Shown: positions 26,596-34,900 of the stretch, in pieces
Numbering within the stretch: the first letter of the stretch is position 1
How the letters are laid out: the number at the start of each line of letters is the position of its first letter
Origin: G963675935 sp963675935
Lineage (GTDB): Bacteria > Planctomycetota > Planctomycetia > Pirellulales > Thermoguttaceae
DNA: 64,000 bases
Direction of reading: 5' to 3'
Assembly (NCBI GenBank): GCA_963675935.2
Contig: CAXXPV010000008.1
Span: forward strand, 620,001 to 684,000
Notes under the pieces: generated by a model
Seen by the model: the letters and a program-made list of their open reading frames with translations, nothing else
What the model was told of the DNA's origin: nothing
Database searches by the model: none
Translations under genes and position numbers: made by a program

Positions 26596-26997
26596 ATGAA
26601 ATTATCTTTGTTGCTTTCGTTGGGAGCGTTTTTGATCGTTGTGACGGCCGGCTGTGGGCCCAAACGCCCGGCCTTGGCCCCCGTCGGCGGAACGGTGACG
26701 TTCGAGGGCAAGTCGCTCCGATCGGGCAAGATACAATTCACGCCCTCGGAAGGACGCTCGGCCGTGGGCAAGATTCGCGACGGCCGCATCGAGAGTGTGG
26801 GTACTTTCGACCGCGACGACGGCGCACTGGTCGGCAAGCACCGCGTTGCGATCTTCGCGTTCGTCCGAGAGCCGGTCGGCATGGAGATCGTTCCCTGGGC
26901 CATTCCGAAACACTATGGAGACCCCGCCACCTCCGATCTGACCGCCGAGATTCAATCGGGCAAGACGAACGAACTGACGTTCGATCTGAAAAAATAG
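26596..26997 (+). CDS. Carboxypeptidase-regulatory-like lipoprotein
   Basis: Starting at MKLSLLLSLGAFLIVVTAG with the lipobox Cys at about residue 20, this is a 133-residue lipoprotein. It has a transthyretin-like beta-sandwich opening VGGTVTFEGKSLRSGKIQFTP and closing with a short Lys tail. This family commonly follows DUF1559 genes in planctomycetes, as here (31 bp gap). It is probably an outer-membrane- or periplasm-attached companion. Confidence 0.83.
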   Translation: MKLSLLLSLGAFLIVVTAGCGPKRPALAPVGGTVTFEGKSLRSGKIQFTPSEGRSAVGKIRDGRIESVGTFDRDDGALVGKHRVAIFAFVREPVGMEIVPWAIPKHYGDPATSDLTAEIQSGKTNELTFDLKK

Positions 26998-27180
26998 CGC
27001 GGCTGAAACGGGGCGGCTTTATTATTTGTGTGCGGAGAAGCTGACCAACTTGGCCTGCCGTGGGTGGCCTCGATAGCAGAGCTATTGGCGCTACCCTGCT
27101 TGAGCTTTGGACCCGCGAAAAAACTCCGATTGCGAGAAGCCTTGATCTTTGGCCTGAAAAATTCCTCCCGTAGACCTGGG

Positions 27181-27213
27181 CTTGCCGACCCGGTATACTC
27201 CCCGGTCGGCAAG
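27181..27213 (+). promoter_or_regulatory. Hairpin just upstream of a ribosome-binding site
   Basis: CTTGCCGACC pairs with GGTCGGCAAG around a 12-nt loop containing TATACT. The hairpin ends 12 nt before AGGAGG of the next gene. It may be a leader structure or simply overlap the promoter. The rest of 26998-27180 shows no gene. Confidence 0.4.
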
Positions 27214-27238
27214 CATCTGATTTTAGGAGGATTCCGCG

Positions 27239-27772
27239 ATGTCTACCCGCGAACGCTGGATTGTCTATCCCCTGTTGTTTCTGACCCTCGGCATCGCCTT
27301 GCGCGACAAAGTTGTCCCGCCAAGCCATTTTCAGGCCGAAGAGATTACGGCCAACAGGCTTCACTGCGGCCAGTTGGAAGTCGCCCAATTGCATGTAGGC
27401 CAGATTGCCTGCCGTGAACTGCTTGTCAGCGGGCCTAACGGGCGACCCGTCGTGGTTGCCGCCACAAATCCTCTCAACCAAAGCGGCGTGGTTGAAACAT
27501 TTTCAGCGTCTGGAAGCCCCTTGGTGCGGTTCCAGTCAACCGAGGGCGGCGGCCTGGTGACCGCCGTCGGTCAAGGCAACCAAGTCGTGGCAATGGGCTT
27601 TCTCGACCAAAACTTCGGCGTCTTTGCCCAACTGCCCGAACTCGGGCTGACAATTCCGCTGACCCAATCCTTGGTGCAAGAGGCCAAGGGCGGCGCGGCA
27701 TCGTCCAAGAAGCCCAAAAGGCCGGTCTCGCCATCGCCAACACCGCCGACGAAAAAGACGGCGGGGAAATAG
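27239..27772 (+). CDS. Hypothetical exported/membrane protein
   Basis: This 177-residue protein has one N-terminal hydrophobic segment (WIVYPLLFLTLGIALRDKV). Pseudo-repeated short strands follow (ITANRLHCGQLEVAQLHVGQIACRE split over residues 36-60), then a beta-rich region (GPNGRPVVVAATNP; TEGGGLVTAVGQGNQVVAMG). The tail is Lys/Pro-rich. A strong AGGAGG lies 8 nt before ATG. The pattern recalls small planctomycete proteins of unknown function. No domain name is offered. Confidence 0.7.
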   Translation: MSTRERWIVYPLLFLTLGIALRDKVVPPSHFQAEEITANRLHCGQLEVAQLHVGQIACRELLVSGPNGRPVVVAATNPLNQSGVVETFSASGSPLVRFQSTEGGGLVTAVGQGNQVVAMGFLDQNFGVFAQLPELGLTIPLTQSLVQEAKGGAASSKKPKRPVSPSPTPPTKKTAGK

Positions 27773-27817
27773 CCCCCTGCATGGCGACGCTCCGGAGACT
27801 GAACCACGAAAAGACTG

Positions 27818-27944
27818 AACCACGAAATACACGAAATACACGAAAAGAAGATTGAATACAAAAAAATTCAGGTGAGCGATTTATGCTTGAATTGCATGGA
27901 TGCAACGTAGCCGTATTTTCGTGTATTTCGTGTATTTCGTGGTT
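27818..27944. repeat. Palindromic element CCACGAAATACACGAAATACACG
   Basis: A left arm with CACGAAATACACGAAATACA and the inverted right arm (TGTATTTCGTGTATTTCGTG, about 27918-27942) enclose about 70 bp. Both arms hold tandem 10-bp units. The remainder of 27773-28192 has no recognised gene. Confidence 0.75.
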
Positions 27945-28192
27945 GTCTGCCGCGACGACCTATTTGCCCGACGCCCAGCGGATCCCGTTGGCGAGAATCC
28001 CCGGGTAGTTTGGATGGCTCCTCACCTGCTGAAAAGCACGTCCATAATTTTGCCTGTAGTCGGAAAATTGCCCCAAATTTCCCTGTCAGGCCGCTTGCAG
28101 CATTTCCAATCCCTGCAATAATGGAAAAAACCGGGTAGCCCAGGAAGGGCATGCCCGGCTTGTGAATCCAAAATCCGTCTCAGGACTGAATC

Positions 28193-30031
28193 ATGGACAC
28201 CATCCGCCTCGGGCCCGTCGATTATTCCATCCTCATTGTCTACACGCTGTTCGTGCTGGGCATCGGTTTCGCCCTGAAACGCTACATGAAGACGAGCACC
28301 GACTTCTTCCTGTCGGGCCGCTCGATTCCAGCCTGGATCACGGGTTTGGCCTTCATCTCGGCGAACCTCGGGGCGCAAGAGGTTATTGGCATGGGCGCCT
28401 CAGGCGCCAAGTACGGAATCATGACGAGCCATTTCTATTGGCTGGGGGCAATCCCGGCGATGGTGTTCGTCGGCATTTTTATGATGCCGTTCTACTACGG
28501 GTCGAAGGCGCGGTCGGTGCCGGAATACCTGAAACTTCGCTTCGACGAAAAAACCCGCGGTTTCAACGCGATTTTGTTTGCCGTGATGACGGTGCTTTCG
28601 TCAGGCGTTTCCATGTACGCCTTGGCAAAGCTGATGGAACTGCTTCTGGGTTGGAACTTCAATTTCAGCCTCTTCGCTTCCGCGGTGATCGTGCTGTTCT
28701 ACATCTTCCTCGGCGGATTGACCTCAGCCATCTACAACGAAGTGCTTCAGTTCTTTCTGATCGTGCTGGGGTTCTTGCCGTTGACGTTTTTGGGCTTGAA
28801 GGATATCGGCGGTTGGGACGGGCTCGTCGCCAAGATGAACGAAGTCGCCGCCACGCACCTTCCCAAGGCTTTTGAGGCCGGTACGTACACGCAATCGTGG
28901 GCGCATACAGGAAGCCCGGCCGATAATCCAATGGGTGTGGAATGGTTTGGGCTTGTCATGGGCCTGGGGTTCGTCCTTTCGTTCGGCTACTGGTGTACCG
29001 ACTTCCTGGTGGTTCAGCGGGCCATGGCCGCCAATTCGATGTCGGCCGCTCGGCGCACTCCGCTGATTGCCGCCATTCCCAAGATGCTGTTTCCGGCATT
29101 GGTCATTATTCCCGGCATGATCGCTCTGGTGGCAACGCCCACGCCGACCCCCAAGAACGCCCAAGTATCGCCGGATAAGGCAACCGCCTTCACCCTGCCA
29201 CCGGCCAAAGGCATCATCCCGCCGAAGGTCGAAAAAGACGCCAGCGGCAATACCGTCGCCGTCATTAACCCTAAGACCAAGGAAGTCGAGCCTGACTACG
29301 ATCTAGCCACGCCGATGATGTTGATCCATTATTTCCCCACCGGCCTCTTGGGGCTTGGACTGACGGCGCTCATGGCGTCGTTCATGTCGGGCATGGCGGG
29401 CAACGTAACCGCGTTCAACACGGTTTGGACCTACGACATTTATCAGAGCTATATTGCGCCGAATAAATCCGACAATCACTACCTATGGATGGGCCGGGCC
29501 TCGACAGTCGTTGGAATCCTTATCAGCATCGCAGCCGCCTACGTGGCCACGCAATTCAACAACATCATGGACGTGCTGCAACTGGTGTTCGGCTTCGTCA
29601 ACGCGCCGCTGTTCGCCACCTTCATGCTCGGAATGTTCTGGCGCAGGGCAACCGGTCACGGTGCGTTCTGTGGGCTGGTTTGCGGTACGCTCGCCGCGAT
29701 GCTCCATTTCGGGCTGACCGTTCCGGCAGGAGCCACAACGCTATTCAAGGGCGGTTGGCTCGCTTTCGGCCATCCCGTGCATGTCTATCCCTGCGAAATG
29801 GCGCAAAATTTCTGGACCGCCATTTTCGCTTGGAGTACATCGCTCTTGGTGGGCGTTGTGATCTCGCTGTTGACCAGACAACAGAAATCCGACAACGATC
29901 TGCGCGGGCTGGTCTATTCGCTCACTCCGCACGTCGCCAAGGACGAGCATCTGCCTTGGTACGGTCAGCCGGGTGTGCTGGCCCTCGGCGTATTGGGCGT
30001 AACCGTCGTCTTAAACGTCATTTTCTGGTAG
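28193..30031 (+). CDS. Sodium:solute symporter (SSS family, SGLT-like)
   Basis: The 612-residue protein has about 14 hydrophobic helices. It contains SSS features near the N-terminus (TSTDFFLSGRSIPAWITGLA, FISANLGAQEVIGMG), YGSKARSVPEYLKLRF, and GYWCTDFLVVQRAMAANS. A long hydrophilic insert (about residues 315-365) is typical of this branch. It is predicted to import a sugar or sugar acid with Na+. A small membrane protein follows 13 bp later, probably co-transcribed. Confidence 0.88.
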   Translation: MDTIRLGPVDYSILIVYTLFVLGIGFALKRYMKTSTDFFLSGRSIPAWITGLAFISANLGAQEVIGMGASGAKYGIMTSHFYWLGAIPAMVFVGIFMMPFYYGSKARSVPEYLKLRFDEKTRGFNAILFAVMTVLSSGVSMYALAKLMELLLGWNFNFSLFASAVIVLFYIFLGGLTSAIYNEVLQFFLIVLGFLPLTFLGLKDIGGWDGLVAKMNEVAATHLPKAFEAGTYTQSWAHTGSPADNPMGVEWFGLVMGLGFVLSFGYWCTDFLVVQRAMAANSMSAARRTPLIAAIPKMLFPALVIIPGMIALVATPTPTPKNAQVSPDKATAFTLPPAKGIIPPKVEKDASGNTVAVINPKTKEVEPDYDLATPMMLIHYFPTGLLGLGLTALMASFMSGMAGNVTAFNTVWTYDIYQSYIAPNKSDNHYLWMGRASTVVGILISIAAAYVATQFNNIMDVLQLVFGFVNAPLFATFMLGMFWRRATGHGAFCGLVCGTLAAMLHFGLTVPAGATTLFKGGWLAFGHPVHVYPCEMAQNFWTAIFAWSTSLLVGVVISLLTRQQKSDNDLRGLVYSLTPHVAKDEHLPWYGQPGVLALGVLGVTVVLNVIFW

Positions 30032-30044
30032 CGAGGAGGCTCCC

Positions 30045-30269
30045 ATGAGCTTGGATATTCGTCTTCCCATCGGCTTGATGTTTACGATCATCGGCGCTAT
30101 TCTCGGCGTTTTCGGCCTGTTTTCTGACCACGGCATTTACGAACGTCATTCACTCGGCATCAATGTCAATCTGGGCTGGGGCGCCGTGCTGGTGGCCTTC
30201 GGACTGTCGATGCTCTGGCTGGCTTATCGGGCCCAACGCCGCTCGAAAAACCACGACGATTCGCCCTGA
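30045..30269 (+). CDS. Small two-helix membrane protein downstream of the symporter
   Basis: The 74-residue protein has two hydrophobic segments (PIGLMFTIIGAILGVFGLF; LGWGAVLVAFGLSMLWLAY) and a basic C-terminal tail. AGGAGG lies 7 nt before the ATG. Tight linkage to the symporter gene suggests an accessory or stabilising subunit. The function is not established. Confidence 0.72.
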   Translation: MSLDIRLPIGLMFTIIGAILGVFGLFSDHGIYERHSLGINVNLGWGAVLVAFGLSMLWLAYRAQRRSKNHDDSP

Positions 30270-30303
30270 CAGTTTCGCCCGACGGGTGTTTCTGTTTTTT
30301 TTG

Positions 30304-30402
30304 CCCCAGGTTAATAATGTCGTAATAGCCGGAGGCTAACAGCCTCCGGAATGTGCCTTCCAGCACCACGGATACCGACATTCATTGTCTGGCAGGCAAT
30401 AG
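30304..30402 (+). repeat. ~108-bp terminal-inverted-repeat element, copy 3 (diverged)
   Basis: It retains AATAATGTCGTAATAGCCGG and the inner CGACAT arm. The central hairpin is GCCGGAGGCT AAC AGCCTCCGG, which differs from the other copies (GGGGGCC/GGCCCGC) by paired changes, evidence that the stem is maintained. It begins 35 nt after the small membrane protein gene. Confidence 0.77.
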
Positions 30403-30410
30403 CCAACGAA

Positions 30411-30477
30411 CCTACTCGCCGCGGATGTTCGGCGATGTTTACCCCCCAAACGCGGCGAGCAAGCTCGCCAGCTAAAC
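30411..30477. repeat. Palindrome of the TTTAGCCGGCGAAC family, decayed
   Basis: The right arm CGGCGAGCAAGCTCGCCAGC is followed by TAAAC, and the left arm is diverged. It is related to the intact copies at 57756-57827 and 61161-61239. It is followed by about 190 bp without a recognisable gene before the next start. Confidence 0.6.
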
Positions 30478-30671
30478 AGTTTGGCTTTACGCGGTTTCTG
30501 TTATGCTAAAGCATAACCTACCCCCCAGTGTGATGCTTGTCGCCGTTCTGTCAGCCGTCAAATCCGTCAGAACCCTCAAGGTTTACCTATCCTACGGCCG
30601 ATGTTCTTCTCACAGTGTCTCGTTCGGCTTACGGTCTTTTCGCACGGCATAACCACGTAGGGGTATAAGCC

Positions 30672-31973
30672 ATGCCAGCAATGCTGTTCTCTGTTCGCAG
30701 TCGCGGTCTTCATGCGGCCACGGTGCTTTCCGCCCTGTTGTTTGCCGCCGGCTTGACGGCGGCGCAGGCCCAATCGATTCCGGCCGATCAGGCGCCTTGG
30801 CAGGCCCATCCGGGTCCACACAACGTCACCGCGGTCGAGGAATTCGTTGACGAAGACGACTCCTGCGATAGCTGCAATGGCGGCGCGTGCGATCGGGAAT
30901 GCGGCTACGACTTCGGCCCGTGTTCCTGGTTCAGCATTTTTCGGCCGCGCGCCCGCATCTCCTTCCGAGGCGAATATCTCTCCTTGTGGACCAAGTCGGC
31001 CCGATCGCCGAACTTGTTGGCCGACAATCTGGCGGGCACCGACATCCTGATCGGCGGATCCGACATCGATCTGGGGGCTCGTTCCGGCGCGCGTTTCAGT
31101 CTCGGCTACTGGCTCGATCCGTGCCACGACTCCGCCTTGGAAGTGAACTACATGTTTCTCAGCGAGGAAACGGCGACCTTTGGCATGACCAGCGACGGCA
31201 GTCAGACTTTGACCCGCCCGTTTTACAACGTCAAGACCGCTCTGCAAGATGCCGCGATCGTCGCCTACCACGATCAGCAAACCGGCGAGTTCGCTGTCAA
31301 CTCCACGAGCGAATTGGCTTCGGTCGAAGTGTTGTTCCGCAAAGTGTTGATGCGGCAGCCATGCCGGCAATTGGACTTTTTGGTCGGCTACCGATACGCC
31401 CGACTGCACGAGAACCTCTCGATCGACGAATCGACGACGTATACGAGCACGGTGGGCGATATTCCCGTCGGAACCGTCTTCGACGTATCCGACGCCTTCG
31501 ACGCGAAGAACGAGTTCAATGGGGCCGAGTTCGGTTTTGCCGCGAAAACCCGCTATTGCCGATGGTCGTTGGAGCTTCTGGCGAAATTGGCCTTGGGCCG
31601 CAGTCAATCGCAGGTTGGCGTCAGCGGCGCGACGAGAATCGCGGAACCTGATCAGAAGGCGGCGAACTACAAGAGCGGCCTGTTGGCCCTGGGAACGAAC
31701 CGCGGCGAGTACGATCAAAACGGATTCGCGGTGATGCCCGAGTTGGGCCTTACTGTGGGCTATGATCTCACGAGCCGTCTGAAGGCCACGGTCGGCTACA
31801 CGTTCCTTTATTGGAGCCAGGTGGCCCGGCCGGGCGATCAGATCGACACCAATCTGAATCCGTCGCAATTCCCGCCGGGAACCTTAAGCGGCGTGGCGTC
31901 GCCCCAGTTCGAGTTCACGACGACCGACTACTGGGCGCACGGCGTCAACGTCGGCCTCGATTATCGGTACTAA
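30672..31973 (+). CDS. BBP7-like outer-membrane beta-barrel protein
   Basis: This 433-residue protein has a signal peptide (ending AAQAQS near residue 34) and a Cys-rich acidic stretch (DDSCDSCNGGACDRECGYD). A long series of amphipathic strands follows, ending in HGVNVGLDYRY, with the terminal aromatic expected of outer-membrane barrels. The motif RISFRGEYLSLWTKS matches the BBP7/planctomycete OMP pattern. It is likely a pore or surface protein. Confidence 0.75.
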   Translation: MPAMLFSVRSRGLHAATVLSALLFAAGLTAAQAQSIPADQAPWQAHPGPHNVTAVEEFVDEDDSCDSCNGGACDRECGYDFGPCSWFSIFRPRARISFRGEYLSLWTKSARSPNLLADNLAGTDILIGGSDIDLGARSGARFSLGYWLDPCHDSALEVNYMFLSEETATFGMTSDGSQTLTRPFYNVKTALQDAAIVAYHDQQTGEFAVNSTSELASVEVLFRKVLMRQPCRQLDFLVGYRYARLHENLSIDESTTYTSTVGDIPVGTVFDVSDAFDAKNEFNGAEFGFAAKTRYCRWSLELLAKLALGRSQSQVGVSGATRIAEPDQKAANYKSGLLALGTNRGEYDQNGFAVMPELGLTVGYDLTSRLKATVGYTFLYWSQVARPGDQIDTNLNPSQFPPGTLSGVASPQFEFTTTDYWAHGVNVGLDYRY

Positions 31974-31983
31974 AGGCGAACGT

Positions 31984-34900
31984 CTAAATCCAATCTTCGG
32001 TCGCTGTCAGCGCGGCATCGGCGGCGACCGTCTCTCGCGCCAATGTCGTCGTGGCCGTGGCGGCCGCGCCGACGTTGCCCACCGCGTCGGTCAGTGTGAT
32101 GCTCACGGTCAATGTTCCGTCGGCCAATGCCGAGGCGTCGATGCCGGAGAACGTGTAACTGGCCAGTGTGAGTGAACCGGTTTTGGTGATGGATCCGGCA
32201 CCGCCGCTGCTGGTGATCGTGTAGCTGTAGGTGGTGAACGCCTCGGCGTTGGAAATCGCGAAGCTGACCGACGAATCGGTGGCGTCGTTGTAGGAGCTGC
32301 CGCCGAACGCGACGGTGTAGCCGGCCGGGGCCACGCGATCAAGCTTGGCGGTGGTCGTGACGGCCGTGCCGACGTTTCCGGCCAGATCGGTCAACGTGAC
32401 GCTGTAGGTGAGCGTGCCGTCGGGCAGGGCGGATACGTTGATGCCGGTTACTGCCTGCGTGGTCGAAGTAACCGTACCGGAACCGGTGACGGAACCCGAG
32501 CCGCCGCTGCTGGTGACCGTGTAAGTGTAGGTCGAAAGAATTTCAGCGCCGGTGAATGTGAAGCTCGTGGCGGCCGCCTCCGTGTTGGTCGAGATGCTGC
32601 CGTCGGCCATCGCGATGGAGTATCCCGTGGGCGCGGTGCGATCCAGAACCGTCGTGGCGGCCACGGGGCTTCCGACGTTTCCGGCCGTGTCGGTCAATTT
32701 AGCGCTGATGGTAAGCACTCCATCCGGCAGAGCGGAAACATTGATGCCGGTCACCTGCTGGGTGGCCGACGTGACCGTGCCCGAGCCGGTCACGGAGCCG
32801 GATCCGCCGTTGCTGATTACCGTGTAGCTGTAGGTCGCGCCTACTTCCGCCCCGGCGAACGTGAAGCCGAGCGCCGTCTGCGTGCTTGTCTTGATCAGGC
32901 TGCTGTTGGCCGTGATCGAATAGCCGGAGGGCGCCGTCGCATCGGCTGCCGCAACCGTCAGGGTGCAAACGGCCGCGGCACTCTTGGACGTGCCGTCGCT
33001 GACGGCGACATTGATCGTGCGAGTTCCGACGGTCGGCGTTGTGGCCGTGTTGCTGTACTTGATGGTTCTCAGCACTTGCTGATAGATCGCAGGCGTGGCC
33101 GAACCGGTGATGGTAAGAACGCCGCTGGAGTAAGAGGAGGTAAGTCCGGTGCCGGTGGTCGTGGCCGAGAGCGTTTCGCTCGATCCGTCTTGGCGATTCG
33201 CGATCGTGACGGTCATCGACGTGAGATTCGCGCTGTCGGTGTCGGCAACCGTGGCATCGGCGGCGGCGATGGCGACGGCCGATCCGCCCACGGTGTAAGT
33301 TGCGCTGTAACCAGTGCCCGTGACGCTTGCGGCCAGATCGACCGTGGGCGAGCCGGTCGCCGTGACCGTCAGGGTGCAAACGGCCGCGGTACTGCTGGAA
33401 GCGCCGTCGTTGGCGACGACATTGATCGTGCGAGTTCCGACGGTCGGCGTTGTGGCCGTGTTGCTGTACTTGATGGTTCTTAACACTTGCTGGTAAATAG
33501 CAGCCGTGGCCGAGCCGGTGATCGTCAGAACGCCGTTGGAGTAAGAGGCGGTAAGCCCGGTGTCGGTGGTCGTGGCCGCGAGAGTTTCGCTCGATCCGTC
33601 TTGGCGATTCGCGATCGTGACGGTCATCGACGTGAGACTCGCGCTGTCGGTGTCGGCAACCGTGGCATCGGCGGCGGCGATGGCGACGGCCGATCCGCCC
33701 ACAGTGTAGGTCGCGCTATAGCCGGTGCCCGTAACGTTCGCGGCCAGATCGACCGTGGGCGCATTGGTTGTCGCGACGGTCAGGGTGCAGACGGCCGCGG
33801 TGCTATTGGAGTATCCGTCGTTGACGACGACATTGATCGTGCGGGCTCCGACGGTCGGCGACGTAGCGGTGTTGCTATACTTGATAGTTCTCAGCACTTG
33901 CTGATAGATCGCAGGCGTGGCCGAGCCTGTGATCGTCAGAACGCCGCTGGCGTAGGAGGAGGTAAGTCCGGTGCCGGTGGTCGTGGCCGAGAGAATTTCG
34001 CTCGATCCGTTTTTACGATTCGTGATCGTGACAGTCATCGATGCGAGCTTCGTGCTGTCAGTGTCGGCAACCGTGGCATTGGCGGCGGTGATTGCGACGG
34101 CCGATCCACCCACGGTGTAGGTCGCGCTGTAACTGGTGCCCGTGACGCTTGCGGCCAGATCGACCGTGGGCGAAGCGGTTACTTTGACCGTCAGGGTGCA
34201 GACAGCCGCGGTGCTGTTGGAAAATCCGTCGTTGACCACGACGTTGATCGTGCGGGCTCCGGCGGTCGGCGACGTGGCGGTGTTGCTGTACTTGATGGTC
34301 CTCAACACTTGTTGATAGACGGAAGGAGCGGCCGAGCCGGTGATGGTCAGAACCCCGTCGGCATAGGAGGCGGTAAGCCCGGTGCCGGTGGTCGTGGCCG
34401 AGAGAATTTCGCTCGTGCTGTTTTGGCGGTTCGCGATCGTGACGGTCATCGACACGAGATTCTCGCTGTCGGCGTCAGCGATCGTGGCGTTGCTGGCAGC
34501 GATCTTGACGGCCGATCCGCCTGCGGTGTAAGTCGCGCTGTAACCCGTGCCCGTGACGCTCTTGGCCAGATCGACCGTGGGCGAAGTGTCCTCTCCTGCC
34601 TCAGACGAGGATGCCGTAACGGCCGAGGCCAGCGTCGATCGAAGCGAGATGTGGCCGGCCTTCACGCCGCGTTCGCCGAAGTTGTATTCCGTGCCGGATT
34701 CGCCGGCGGCAAGCGTTAGGATATGTTGATCGCTTCCGACGGTTCCCCGTTTCGCGCCGCCGACCGCGCCCGCGGTGTCCTTGCCGTCGATGAACCGGGT
34801 CGGCTGTGCCTCGACGATCTTGTACGTACCGGCGGCCAGTTCGGTGAAGCTGTACGCGCCTGTCGCGTTGGTGGTGGTGCTCGACACCTTCGTCCACGCG

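Noticed and set aside
33487..34719. 410-codon plus-strand frame in the giant protein region
   Set aside because: Antisense of tandem repeats in the giant protein; its own repeats mirror those units.
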